Source of the DNA: an uncultured Corynebacterium sp.
GTDB taxonomy: Bacteria > Actinomycetota > Actinomycetes > Mycobacteriales > Mycobacteriaceae
Length of the DNA stretch: 64,000 bases
Direction of reading: 5' to 3'
Assembly (NCBI RefSeq): GCF_946221105.1
Contig: NZ_CAMICL010000005.1
Span: 16,449 to 80,448, forward strand
The notes under the pieces were generated by a model. The model worked only from the letters and a program-made list of their open reading frames with translations. It was not told the origin of the DNA and did no database searches. Every line of letters starts with the position of its first letter. The first letter of the stretch is position 1. Below, in pieces: positions 47,201-56,141 of this stretch. Both the position numbers and the translations under genes were made by a program.

Positions 47201-48012
47201 AGCTGGCCAAGCAGTCGCTGGTTGCAGTGCTGTCCGCGTCCCCGAAGAAGTCCAAGGCAGGCTCGAACTGGTGGGGCTCCCCGCCGGAGCGCATGCGTCG
47301 CGTCGAGGTGGAGGCCAGCGGCGAAGCGACCTACAAGCCGTCCGCGTCCCTGATGCGCAAGCGCGGGTTGATTGAGACGCTGCGGCTTCTGGCTCCCATG
47401 ACGCAGGCGGTGCTCGCCGCGGTGTTCGCCGCGGGCGTGGTGACGCTGCTTGAACACTTTGGCTTCTGGACGTACCTGCTCGGCGGCCTGGTGTGGATGG
47501 CCGTGGGCGTGCTCGCCGTACTGTCCGCCGTGGTGGCGAAGTGGGTGCTGGTCGGGCGCCATAAGGCTGCCGAGCACCCGCTGTACTCCTGGTTTGTCTG
47601 GCTCAACGAGCTGCAGGACCAGTTCGTCGAGGTTGTCGCCGCGCCGTGGTTCTTCAACTGGGCCTCCGGCGCCGGCGAGATGAACCTGGTGCTGCGGGCG
47701 CTGGGCGTGCGCGTGGGCCGCGGCGCGTGGATCGAGTCCTACTGGTTCCCGGAGACGGACCTGTGCGTGGTGGGCCGCGGGGCAAGTGTCGGCCCGGGCA
47801 CGGTGGTGCAGACGCACCTGTTCCAGGACCGCGTGATGTCGCTGGACACGGTGTCCATCCTGGATTCGGCGACGTTGGCCGCGCACTCGGTGTCCTTGCC
47901 GGGCTCCGTGATCGGCGCGGGTGCGACGGTGGGCCCGGGCTCGCTGGTCATGCGCGGCGACGAGGTGCCGGCCATGACTGTGTGGCAGGGCAACCCGGTG
48001 GAGCCGCAGTAG
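44218..48012 (+). CDS. Pls/PosA-type non-ribosomal peptide synthetase with acyltransferase-like membrane part
   Basis: 1,264 residues. Order: an adenylation domain (about 20-480) with IIFTSGSTGKPKGVAVTH, FDASCEEMW (the Asp that usually holds the alpha-amine), TYGPTEATV, YRTGDHV, GRADDQVKIGGRRIELGEVE and RTSGKVDKKALP; a carrier domain (about 485-560) with the phosphopantetheine Ser in FELGGSSLAAA; then six membrane spans interleaved with three soluble parts of left-handed-helix transferase type (VWLDGDELHVGEVRIGAEARVG, TKLTEVRDGAF-like and LCVVGRGASVGPG repeats). This is the plan of epsilon-polylysine synthetase Pls and relatives, which join an amino acid to itself or to a partner. The product is unknown. 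Confidence 0.85.
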   Translation: MSQAENPLLRSHLAPPERTLIDILTATAAEYPDAAAIDDGGANSASDGVLTYAELVDEIERRATEMRKMGVPDGGRVGVRMTSGSRELYLAILSTMRAGCAYVPVDADDPDERAETVFGEADVDAIWTDDGLRVLKPAQPAPLGEVTPDHDCWIIFTSGSTGKPKGVAVTHRSAAAFVDAEARLFCQDNPLGPDDRVLAGLSVAFDASCEEMWLAWGHGACLVPAPRALVRSGQDLGPWLIRRDITVVSTVPTLAGLWPKEALDNIRLLIVGGEACSQELTDRLAEGREMWNTYGPTEATVVASAKQLFPGEAVTIGWPLDGWDLAVADDGELIIGGVGLARYLDPEKDTEKYAPMGDWERAYRTGDHVKLTDNGLAFIGRADDQVKIGGRRIELGEVEANVAALDGVYNSAVAVQELPSGDKVLVGYVSPNEGTELDVPHMRERLAELMPAALVPRLHVMDELPIRTSGKVDKKALPWPLPASVDAVGLSETETWVAEQWVVVLGLDVPGRDADFFELGGSSLAAAALITRLRERVPTIAVRDLYDHPRLETLASLIDELALSNRTAKREREVEPVGAGTRVAQTLALIPVMTLKAATAVTWVAIAANLLGLTELSWSWLAAAFVVLCTPFGRIPIGALGARIIRGRIKPGVYKRGGAQHVRLWAAERWLAASGALNISSANAAKITARMLGAKIGKGVDMHAFAPVTGLLSIGEGSAIEPEVDLSGVWLDGDELHVGEVRIGAEARVGARSTLMPGTEIRDGAHVEAGSTVTGRKPVKKRSRWAGSPARKVGRSKHRFPNERPPRRPLWALGYGLTSLFLALLPAAAAVAGAAATVGLAHLTHTSSVWGLLVFAPVGGLVYIGCGLGLTWLAVRLTSIGVKPGVFPVRSMHGWALWTVTRLMDDARTRYFPIYAGLATPVWLRSLGAHIGERAEVSTAVMVPKLTEVRDGAFLADDTMVGTYELGDGWIRTDRTVVGKRSFLGNSGMLAPGRKLAKQSLVAVLSASPKKSKAGSNWWGSPPERMRRVEVEASGEATYKPSASLMRKRGLIETLRLLAPMTQAVLAAVFAAGVVTLLEHFGFWTYLLGGLVWMAVGVLAVLSAVVAKWVLVGRHKAAEHPLYSWFVWLNELQDQFVEVVAAPWFFNWASGAGEMNLVLRALGVRVGRGAWIESYWFPETDLCVVGRGASVGPGTVVQTHLFQDRVMSLDTVSILDSATLAAHSVSLPGSVIGAGATVGPGSLVMRGDEVPAMTVWQGNPVEPQ

Positions 48013-48016
48013 GGGT

Positions 48017-48528
48017 TTATTGCCCTACGATCTGTGCAATCCCTTTCATTGGGAGTAGCAGGTGCAGCGGCTCCCCCGGCATCTAGCGGAAATCGGCGTG
48101 GCGGAGGTAGAAGTCCTTCGCCGACTGGTCGAGCGCGTGGACCACAACTGCTGCCGCCCCGACCGCCGCTGCAGCTGTGAAACACCGCGCTAAAGCATCG
48201 CGTAACAGCGCTCGACCAACGCCTTTGCCCTGCGCACCCGCGTCCACAGCCAGCCGAGCAAGAATGATCACGGGAATCGGATCCGGCCGGCCTCTTGCGA
48301 AGCTGCCCGGTGCGGCCTCCTTTTCCAACCCCCGGTACAGATCGCGTAATAGCCAGCGACGTGCTCGTTCCACGTCGACACATAGACCGCGCAGTTTTTC
48401 GCGCGCTGGTTTTGCATCGCATACCGGTGGAACCACAAGTCCAAGGATGAGACTCCACACCGAAACGACGCTCGGTCATCGCTTTTCACCAACTGCCGTG
48501 GCGGCTGAAGGACGCCTTCAGCCGCCAA
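48017..48528 (-). pseudogene. Broken GNAT acetyltransferase toxin (TacT-like)
   Basis: The remains of a toxin of the TacT type, which acetylates aminoacyl-tRNA. The first part (DDRASFRCGVSSLDLWFHRYAMQNQRAK, VAGYYAICTGG) and the second (LEKEAAPGSFARGRPDPIPVIILARLAVD, GQGKGVGRALLRDAL) lie in different frames, separated at a five-G run (48329-48333) where six would keep the frame. A second lesion is a TAG at 48083-48085, after which the same frame resumes with MPGEPLHLLLPMK, the family's usual end, to TAA at 48017. Both lesions suggest a non-functional gene; the G-run alone could be a sequencing error. The start is probably TTG 48528. Confidence 0.75.
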
Positions 48529-48802
48529 AGCTGAATTCCTTCCCGAATGGACTGTCTGCCGCAAACAGCTCAGCCAACTTCCTAAAGTCTGCGGGATGCT
48601 CTAGAAGTTTCTCCACGTGCGAGAAGTTCTCTTCACTCAGAACGAACCAGCGCTGATCAGCGAGCACCATTTCAGCTCGCTCAACAGCGCTCTCCAGCAC
48701 AAACTCCGAGACTGACTTATTAGTCGCCTCCGCAGCCTGCCTGAGCCGGTCATCTTGTAGCGCCGTGGTCCGAAGATTCAACCGGCGATCTTTCACTGTC
48801 AT
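48518..48802 (-). CDS. TacA-like (DUF1778) antitoxin
   Basis: 94 residues: RLNLRTTALQDDRLRQAAEAT, SVSEFVLESAVERAEMVL, then a C-terminal part ending in FGG that in TacA proteins wraps the toxin. The N-terminus is a ribbon-helix-helix DNA-binding fold that represses its own operon. Intact, it partners a broken toxin gene just downstream. The ATG at 48802 has a GGGGAGG site; an earlier in-frame start is less likely. Confidence 0.85.
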   Translation of the reverse strand: MTVKDRRLNLRTTALQDDRLRQAAEATNKSVSEFVLESAVERAEMVLADQRWFVLSEENFSHVEKLLEHPADFRKLAELFAADSPFGKEFSFGG

Positions 48803-48821
48803 TCGCCTCCCCCCTCGATGA

Positions 48822-48838
48822 TGTACGCACATTGTACA
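48822..48838. promoter_or_regulatory. Probable operator of the TacA-type gene
   Basis: TGTAC and GTACA form an inverted repeat with a 7-nt spacer. On the minus strand a TACAAT -10 (48836-48831) lies inside it and a TTGACG -35 at 48861-48856, so a bound repressor would block the promoter. Confidence 0.5.
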
Positions 48839-48886
48839 TACGGTGCGGTGGCGTACGTCAACGGATCTGAAACGGCAGCCAGTGGA

Positions 48887-50659
48887 TCAGTGGATCAGCT
48901 CCGGGGGCACTGCCGGCAAGCCGAGGCCACCCAAAACTTCCTGCACGCGCGGCGCAAGCACCGCAAACGCCCCGCCAATCGCGGCGAGAATGCCAATAGC
49001 TACCGCGATCTTCTCGCCGGTGGAGGAACCGCCAGCGGTATCCGCGGGCGTATCCGGGTTGGACTCTGCCGGGGGCGCCGCCACGCGCTTCTGCTTGGAA
49101 AAGTCCTGGTACTTGATCATCTTCGCCTCGCCGTCGGGGTTGGCCAGGCCGTGGTCGTCCTTGAAGTCCCATGCCTCGACGCGGATGCGGTCGTCGTAGA
49201 CCTTCACACGCAGGCCGGTCGCGGCCTTGTCGTCCACGATCTCCTCGTCGTGGTCGCCGTCCGGCAGGTACTCGTTCAAGATCGCGCCCGTGTTCACCAC
49301 GGGAAAGCCGATGGCGCCCTGCATGGTGCCGTCGTAACGCCTGGTGCCCCACCAGTTGTTCTGCTTTAGCGAGGAGTGCGAGTGACTGGTGAACGCGACA
49401 ACGTCGTTGTACTTCGACAGAACGTCGGAGATGGCTTGTTCGTCCTCAAAATCGTTCTGATACCAGGCGGAATGGCTCATGGACACCGTCCCCGGCAGCA
49501 GCGGGTGCGTGAACACCAGCGCGGTCACGCCCTGCGCGTCCCAGTGCGCGAGGCGCTCGTCCAGCCACTGCAGCTGCTCGGCGGAGATGCGCTGGAACGG
49601 CTCCTTGCCCCCGCGGTCGATGTCGGAGTAGTACTCCGTGTTGACGGAAATCAGCGGCGTGCCGTTGACCACCACCTCGTTCCACGGTTTGTCTTGTCCG
49701 GAGTATTTGAGGAAGCGCTGCATGTGCACCTCCGAGGTTTCCTTGCCGTACATCTCGTGGTTGCCGATGGTCCACAGCTCCACACCTGAATCGTGCGGCG
49801 CCTCCTCGCGCGCGGCGAGGAATCTGTCCCACTGCTCCTGGCTGCCGTTGTCCACCAGGTCGCCGTTGATCACCAGCGCGCCCGCTTTCTCCGGCATTGC
49901 GTTGAGGCGGCTAATGGCCAGCTTGTAATCCTCCGGGTCGTCCTGCGGGTCGGAGATGACGTCGATGATGGTGTTGGGCTTGTCCGCGATCTTGGTAAAC
50001 GGCGCACGCACCGTGACGTTGTCCACTGCCCACCAGTAGTCGTCGTTGCCGCCGAGGTAGCCGAAGGTCACCTGCATGGTCTTGGCGCCTTCCGGCACGT
50101 CGAGCTCGAAGTACTCGTGTGAGGAGTAGCGGTCGTGCGTCAGCTTATCGACGACCTCCGGTTCCCCACCATCGAAACTCACCGCAACCTGCGCATGCTG
50201 GCCGTCCTTGCCCTGGCGGTAGTGTTGGTCAAACTCGAGGGCGACGGTGTCCTGGCCGGCAACGTCGATCGGCGCGGTGTTCATGCGCGCATCCATGGAG
50301 TCGCGTTCGGCCAGGCGCTGCTGCTTCGAGTCGATGATGGCGAACTGGTCGTGGCCTTGCGTAAAGAAGTGGCGCTCATCCGTGCCTGCGGCCCACGTCC
50401 AGTGACGCACGTCCGAGAGGGTCCAGCCGTTCCAGCGCGCCTCGCCGGAAGTCACGCCGGAGACCTTCTGCGACCAGCCCTCCGGCAGGTCGTGGGTGAA
50501 ATGTGCGGGGTTAGCTACCCCGTCGAAGCTTTCGAAGTACAGGTACGGGCGGGTGGATTCTGGAAACGCGTCCGGCTGTGCGGCCAGCGCGTGCGGGGTG
50601 GCGGCAGCGATCGTGAAGGCGGCGACAGTAAACGTGGCGAAGGTGTGGCGTGTTGTCAT
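48887..50659 (-). CDS. Secreted metallophosphoesterase, membrane-anchored
   Basis: 590 residues. A signal peptide (to about 27, ALAAQ) is followed by a beta-sandwich domain (about 30-215) and a calcineurin-like phosphoesterase domain with VISDPQDDP, LVINGDLVDNG, TIGNHEMYG, FTHPLLPG and FTSHSHSS, the metal-binding blocks in order; the first has SDPQ where many have SDxH. A Pro-rich linker leads to a C-terminal membrane span (IAVAIGILAAIGGAFAVLA). It probably dephosphorylates an extracellular substrate; which one is not clear. Confidence 0.85.
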   Translation of the reverse strand: MTTRHTFATFTVAAFTIAAATPHALAAQPDAFPESTRPYLYFESFDGVANPAHFTHDLPEGWSQKVSGVTSGEARWNGWTLSDVRHWTWAAGTDERHFFTQGHDQFAIIDSKQQRLAERDSMDARMNTAPIDVAGQDTVALEFDQHYRQGKDGQHAQVAVSFDGGEPEVVDKLTHDRYSSHEYFELDVPEGAKTMQVTFGYLGGNDDYWWAVDNVTVRAPFTKIADKPNTIIDVISDPQDDPEDYKLAISRLNAMPEKAGALVINGDLVDNGSQEQWDRFLAAREEAPHDSGVELWTIGNHEMYGKETSEVHMQRFLKYSGQDKPWNEVVVNGTPLISVNTEYYSDIDRGGKEPFQRISAEQLQWLDERLAHWDAQGVTALVFTHPLLPGTVSMSHSAWYQNDFEDEQAISDVLSKYNDVVAFTSHSHSSLKQNNWWGTRRYDGTMQGAIGFPVVNTGAILNEYLPDGDHDEEIVDDKAATGLRVKVYDDRIRVEAWDFKDDHGLANPDGEAKMIKYQDFSKQKRVAAPPAESNPDTPADTAGGSSTGEKIAVAIGILAAIGGAFAVLAPRVQEVLGGLGLPAVPPELIH

Positions 50660-50716
50660 GCGTCAAAAATTAGCGCCAGCTTAAAGATTCCGCAGCGCAA
50701 GTTCAGACAGCAAAGT

Positions 50717-50741
50717 GCCCGGCTGACGGATTCAGCCGGGC
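50717..50741 (-). terminator. Hairpin after ppk2
   Basis: GCCCGGCTGA and TCAGCCGGGC form a perfect 10-bp stem with a 5-nt loop after the ppk2 stop. Only short T-runs follow, so termination strength is uncertain. Confidence 0.6.
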
Positions 50742-50760
50742 GTCGCAAAGCGAAGTGCGT

Positions 50761-51660
50761 TTAGTCGCCGATTTGATCGCGGCCGCGCTTCACGATCAGC
50801 GGATCCGGCTCGCCGACAACCTCGTGGTCCTTGTTCGTGTACTCGAACTTGCTCAAGATGTAGCGCATCGCGTTGAGGCGGGCGCGCTTCTTGTCGTTGG
50901 ACTTAATGGTGATCCACGGCGACTCGTCGGTGTCCGTGTAGCGGAACTGCTCCTCCTTGGCGCGGGTGTAGTCCTCCCACTTGTCCAGGGAGGCCAGGTC
51001 CATCGGCGAGAGCTTCCACTGGCGCACCGGGTCCACTTGACGGATGGCGAAGCGGGTGCGCTGCTCCTTCTGGGTCACGGAGAACCAGAACTTAGTCAGG
51101 GAGATGCCGGAGCCGAGGATCATGTTCTCCAGCATCGGCACCTCGCGCAGGAACTCGGCGTGCTGCGACTCGGTGCAGAAGCCCATGACGCGCTCGACGC
51201 CCGAGCGGTTGTACCAGGAGCGGTCGAAGAAGACGATCTCGCCGGCCGACGGGAAGTGCTGGATGTAGCGCTGGAAGTACCAGGAGGTGGACTCGCGCGG
51301 GGACGGCTTCTCCAGCGCCACGGTGCGCGCACCACGGGGGTTGAGGTGCTCGTTGAAGCGCTTGATGGTGCCGCCCTTGCCGGCCGCGTCGCGGCCCTCG
51401 AAGAGGATGATGTGGCGCTGGCCGGTGTCCTTGGTCCAGTTCTGCCACTTCAGCAGCTCAATCTGCAGGGCGCGCTTTTCCTTCTCGTAGTCGTCGCGGG
51501 AAAGACGCTCGTCGTAGGGGTAGTTCTCGCGCCACGTCTGGATGGCGGTGCCGTCCGGCATGAGCAGGACCGGGTCGTCCTCGTCGGTGTCGTCCACAAC
51601 CCAGCCTTCGGTCTGGGCGAGGTCGATCATCGGCAGTTCGTCGTCTTTGTTGTCAGCCAT
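50761..51660 (-). CDS. ppk2: Polyphosphate kinase 2
   Basis: 299 residues. A P-loop kinase that moves phosphate between polyphosphate and nucleotides. Seen: Walker A FEGRDAAGKGGTIKRF, FDRSWYNRSGVERVMGF (Walker B and lid), and the family end WITIKSNDKKRARLNAM. The ATG at 51660 is chosen because a TAGACT hexamer (51673-51668) ends 7 nt before it. It lies beside the porA/porH genes, as in C. glutamicum. Confidence 0.92.
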   Translation of the reverse strand: MADNKDDELPMIDLAQTEGWVVDDTDEDDPVLLMPDGTAIQTWRENYPYDERLSRDDYEKEKRALQIELLKWQNWTKDTGQRHIILFEGRDAAGKGGTIKRFNEHLNPRGARTVALEKPSPRESTSWYFQRYIQHFPSAGEIVFFDRSWYNRSGVERVMGFCTESQHAEFLREVPMLENMILGSGISLTKFWFSVTQKEQRTRFAIRQVDPVRQWKLSPMDLASLDKWEDYTRAKEEQFRYTDTDESPWITIKSNDKKRARLNAMRYILSKFEYTNKDHEVVGEPDPLIVKRGRDQIGD

Positions 51661-51714
51661 GTCTTCCAGTCTATTCGGCCCGGGCGCGGTGTGCCGGAGA
51701 AGTATGCGGGAATG

Positions 51715-51744
51715 CAAAAAGGCCCCGCCGCTTAGCGACGGGAC
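51715..51744 (-). terminator. Terminator after porA
   Basis: On the minus strand GGTCCCGTCGC and GCGGCGGGGCC form a stem with one G-T pair around a TAA loop, followed by TTTTT. Confidence 0.85.
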
Positions 51745-51765
51745 CTTCGGCTATGCGCGTTACAG

Positions 51766-51912
51766 TTACGCGACCAGGCCCATCAGCTTGGAAACAGCCT
51801 CAGCCAGCTCGCCGAGGTTGCCCAGCAGCTCAACGAGAGCGCCCGGGACGCGGGTGACGCCGTTGTCGCCGTTACCGGAGGAAAGTGCAACCCAGTTGGT
51901 CAATGCTTCCAT
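51766..51912 (-). CDS. porA: Small pore-forming protein PorA
   Basis: 48 residues (MEALTNWVALSSGNGDN, then LVELLGNLGELAEAVSKLMGLVA), an acidic amphipathic peptide without a signal sequence. Its end matches the AVADLIGLLG pattern of C. glutamicum PorA, whose product joins PorH in an O-mycoloylated outer-membrane channel. Order and direction (groEL, porH, porA, ppk2) match that species. An AAAGGAG site precedes the ATG. Identification rests on position and character more than on strong identity, since these peptides vary widely. Confidence 0.8.
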   Translation of the reverse strand: MEALTNWVALSSGNGDNGVTRVPGALVELLGNLGELAEAVSKLMGLVA

Positions 51913-51956
51913 GATGATTCTCCTTTAGAAAAGTTTGTATTGAGTGGGGTGAAGGC

Positions 51957-52085
51957 TTACTTGGAGACCTTGTCAGCGAAGTCCTTGATGGTCTTCGGGG
52001 TCTTGGTGAAGAGCTTGGAGAGGTTCTTCGCGAAGGTTGCGAACGTTTCCAGGGCCTTCTTAGCGGACTTGAGATCGAAAGGCAT
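51957..52085 (-). CDS. porH: Small pore-forming protein PorH
   Basis: 42 residues (MPFDLKSAKKALETFATF, AKNLSKLFTKTPKTIKDF, ADKVSK), a Lys-rich amphipathic helix. By place, just upstream of porA and downstream of groEL, it is PorH; its basic charge differs from the acidic C. glutamicum PorH. Ser residues are available for mycoloylation. An AAAGGGGA site precedes the ATG. Confidence 0.75.
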   Translation of the reverse strand: MPFDLKSAKKALETFATFAKNLSKLFTKTPKTIKDFADKVSK

Positions 52086-52167
52086 TGATTTCCCCTTTTC
52101 GATAGGTGCCAGTGGTTGTCTGGCAAAACTTGACAGGTACTGACACCCTGCGGGCGTCACAGGAGGA

Positions 52168-52195
52168 ATTTTGCCACATCAACCAGCTACGTCAA
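52168..52195 (-). promoter_or_regulatory. Promoter of porH-porA
   Basis: On the minus strand TTGACG (52195-52190) and CAAAAT (52173-52168) are spaced by 16 nt, giving a leader of about 75 nt before porH. A leader of this kind suits a highly expressed gene. Confidence 0.6.
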
Positions 52196-52199
52196 GCGC

Positions 52200-52435
52200 T
52201 TTCTGAAAATTAGATTTGCACCACACAGGAAGCTTCAAGCTGGTAGGCGTTCACCGAAACGTAACCTTTTCGCGACCGTGCCGATAACCTGCCCCGACCG
52301 ATTCTCGAAAGTTAACACCAATTGAATACCCGCCAGAACGTGTAACTCAAGCGGTCCTAATGGCGATCTGTACAGGTTCAAATTTCGACCACCGCCGTGA
52401 CTTTTTACACCAATACGGGGGTGGGGCGGAGCTGA
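52200..52435. other. Intergenic stretch between porH promoter and groEL end, nothing recognised
   Basis: Apart from the porH promoter and the word copy beside the groEL terminator, this AT-richer 236-nt stretch shows no open frame with a ribosome-binding site, no clear hairpin and no repeat that I can see. Confidence 0.4.
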
Positions 52436-52446
52436 CGTCGATAGGC
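52436..52446 (-). repeat. Copy of the dispersed word GCCTATCGACG (intergenic)
   Basis: Exact copy right behind the groEL terminator. See the findings for the complete list. Confidence 0.7.
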
Positions 52447-52447
52447 A

Positions 52448-52478
52448 ACAAAAAAGCGCGCCCCGAGGGACGCGCTTT
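52448..52478 (-). terminator. Terminator after groEL
   Basis: On the minus strand AAAGCGCG...CGCGCTTT with an inner CCC/GGG pair forms a long stem followed by a T-tract. Confidence 0.9.
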
Positions 52479-52490
52479 AGTCGGGCTGAT

Positions 52491-54128
<1,638 letters not shown>

Positions 54129-54251
54129 GCGAGTGTGTCACTCCTTATATATAGGCGTTCATGGACGATCACTCAGGTCGTCGGTGCAAGCAGGCGCCCG
54201 CGACGGCACGGCTGACGAGTGGTCTCAGCCTCACCCGCTTTATCGGTTTGT

Positions 54252-54278
54252 TTGGCACTCGGTTTGCGTGAGTGCCAG
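54252..54278. promoter_or_regulatory. CIRCE-like operator (proximal)
   Basis: TTGGCACTC, 9 nt, GAGTGCCAG: the inverted repeat with 9-nt spacer bound by the heat-shock repressor HrcA, with an 8-bp perfect arm. Confidence 0.8.
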
Positions 54279-54286
54279 CCACATTT

Positions 54287-54313
54287 TTAGCACTCGACGG
54301 GGTTGAGTGCAAG
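54287..54313. promoter_or_regulatory. CIRCE operator (distal)
   Basis: TTAGCACTC, 9 nt, GAGTGCAAG: a near-exact CIRCE consensus (TTAGCACTC-N9-GAGTGCTAA). The two operators lie 124-185 nt upstream of the groEL start. Confidence 0.85.
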
Positions 54314-54343
54314 GAACGCAAGTGTGCGTCGATCCGTGCTGCT

Positions 54344-54514
54344 GGATGCTTACCGGTTCGAGGATGCTTACTGCAGGATGCTTACTGGTTCGAGGATGCT
54401 TACTGCAGGATGCTTACTTCTCGAGTAGCACGGGCGAGAACGCCGGAGGTTACTCGAACAATAAGCATCCTGGGGTAAGCATCTAGCCGGGTAAGCATCC
54501 TGGGGTAAGCATTT
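54344..54514. repeat. Nine-copy array of direct and inverted GGATGCTTAC units
   Basis: Five direct copies of GGATGCTTAC (54344-54353, 54362-54371, 54376-54385, 54394-54403, 54408-54417) are spaced alternately by 8 nt (CGGTTCGA/TGGTTCGA) and 4 nt (TGCA). Four inverted copies, (G/A)TAAGCATCC or its one- and two-base variants, follow at 54461-54470, 54475-54484, 54491-54500 and 54505-54514. The inner copies and their flanks (CTCGAGTA / TACTCGA) can pair into a large hairpin with a loop of about 20 nt. It sits between groEL and the M20 gene. It codes for no obvious protein. Confidence 0.85.
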
Positions 54515-54606
54515 GCGGCCCAACAGCGGCCAAACCCCGCGCGACAGCGCCCAACACCGCCCCAATTCCGCCCCCAATTCCGCCGAACCGGCCCTACCAT
54601 CGCTGC

Positions 54607-54612
54607 TAGCGT
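54607..54612 (+). promoter_or_regulatory. -10 of the M20 peptidase gene (leaderless)
   Basis: TAGCGT ends 6 nt before the ATG at 54619, with no ribosome-binding site. Confidence 0.4.
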
Positions 54613-54618
54613 GGTGCC

Positions 54619-55974
54619 ATGACTGACAACACAGCAAACGCCACGTACACCCCGCAACGCGACCGCATCTTCAGCGACCTCTCCAAGCTGGTCTCCTTCA
54701 ACTCGGTGCACTCCACGCCCGAGCTGGCGGACCAGCACGAGGACGCTTGCGCCTGGACGGTAAAGGCCCTGGAGGATCTGGGGCTGGACGTGACTCGCTA
54801 CCCGACGGTGGATGACGCTGACACGATCGTCGCCAAGCGTGAGCCAAAAAACGGCGCACCGACGGTGCTGCTGTACTCCCACTACGACGTGGTCCCCGCG
54901 AACAACCCGGACGCCTGGACAAACAGCCCGTTCGAGCTGACGGAGCGAAACGGCCGCTGGTACGGCCGCGGCGCCGCGGACTGCAAGGGAAACCTGGCCA
55001 TGCACCTGGAGGCGCTGCGCCTGCTGGAGGAAAACGGCGGCACTGATCTGGGCCTGAAGGTCGTGGTCGAGGGCTCCGAGGAGCTCGGCGGCAAGGACGG
55101 ACTGGGCAAGCTCATCGAGGAACAGCCGGAGGTGTTCGAGGCGGACGCGATCCTCATCGCCGACTCCGGCAACGTGGCAGTCGGCGTGCCTACGCTGACC
55201 ACTTCGCTGCGCGGCGGCGCTCAGGTGAAGGTGACGGTGGAGACGCTGGCGAACCAGGTCCACTCCGGCAGCTTCGGCGGCGGCGCCCCGGACGCCGCGC
55301 ACGCCCTGGTGGTCATCGCGAACTCGCTTTTCGACGAGCACGGCCGCACCACCATCGACGGCGTGGACACCACCACGAAGTGGGACGGCGACGCTTACGA
55401 CCGCGAATCCTTCCGCGCCGACGCCACCGTGCTCGAGGGCGTGCAGCTGCTCGGCACCGCGGACGACGAGCCGGCCGACCTGGTGTGGGCGCGCCCGGCG
55501 GTGACCATGATCGGGTTCACCTCCACCCCGGTGGCCGAGGCCATGAACGCGGTGAATGCGCGAGCGGAGGCTCAGTTCAACCTGCGCGTGCCGGCCGGCC
55601 AGAGCGCCGCCGAGATCGCGCAGAAGATGGAGGAGCACATCAAGTCCCACACCCCGTGGGGCGCCAAGGTCGAGGTTGAGGTCAGCGGCGTCAACGAGCC
55701 CTTTGCGACGGATCCGTCGGCAGGCGCAGTGGCCGCGCTCGGCGAGTGCCTCAAGGAGGCCTACGGCGCCGACAAGCTGTCCGTGGTCGGCTCCGGCGGT
55801 TCCATCCCGCTGACCATCACGCTGCAGAACACCTTCCCGGATGCGGAGATCGCGCTCTACGGCGTGGAGGAGCCGATGTGCGGCATCCACGGCGTGGACG
55901 AGTCCGTCGATCCGACGGAGATCGAGCGCATTGCGGTGGCGGAGGCTGCTTTCCTGCAGCGTTTCGGCAAGTAG
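54619..55974 (+). CDS. M20-family metallopeptidase (dipeptidase-like)
   Basis: 451 residues, cytosolic. Seen: VLLYSHYDVVPANNPDAW with the first metal His and Asp, YGRGAADCKGNLAMHLEAL with the bridging Asp, EGSEELGG with the catalytic Glu pair, ADSGN, and HSGSFGGGAPDA in the dimerisation domain. These fit dipeptidases and acylases of family M20. Substrate specificity cannot be read from the sequence. Confidence 0.88.
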   Translation: MTDNTANATYTPQRDRIFSDLSKLVSFNSVHSTPELADQHEDACAWTVKALEDLGLDVTRYPTVDDADTIVAKREPKNGAPTVLLYSHYDVVPANNPDAWTNSPFELTERNGRWYGRGAADCKGNLAMHLEALRLLEENGGTDLGLKVVVEGSEELGGKDGLGKLIEEQPEVFEADAILIADSGNVAVGVPTLTTSLRGGAQVKVTVETLANQVHSGSFGGGAPDAAHALVVIANSLFDEHGRTTIDGVDTTTKWDGDAYDRESFRADATVLEGVQLLGTADDEPADLVWARPAVTMIGFTSTPVAEAMNAVNARAEAQFNLRVPAGQSAAEIAQKMEEHIKSHTPWGAKVEVEVSGVNEPFATDPSAGAVAALGECLKEAYGADKLSVVGSGGSIPLTITLQNTFPDAEIALYGVEEPMCGIHGVDESVDPTEIERIAVAEAAFLQRFGK

Positions 55975-56141
55975 CACCAAAAATCGCTACAGTTAGTTCC
56001 CAACGGCCGCGCCACCGGTGTTGACGCGTAGATACCCAGTTACCGCTGGAGTGAGTATTTTCTGTGTGAACTCAATGAGCTCCCCCGCTTGAGGCGCGGT
56101 GTGCCCTGCACGCACACGACCAGAGGAGGGCCGCGCACCTC

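Noticed and set aside
46207..47886. Open frame of 559 codons antisense to the peptide synthetase
   Set aside because: His/Arg/Gln-rich shadow of a long conserved gene.
54272..54478. Small plus-strand frame reading through the repeat array (EDAYCRMLT-type repeats)
   Set aside because: Its repeats follow from the DNA repeats; no start signal, and the minus strand reads through as well.
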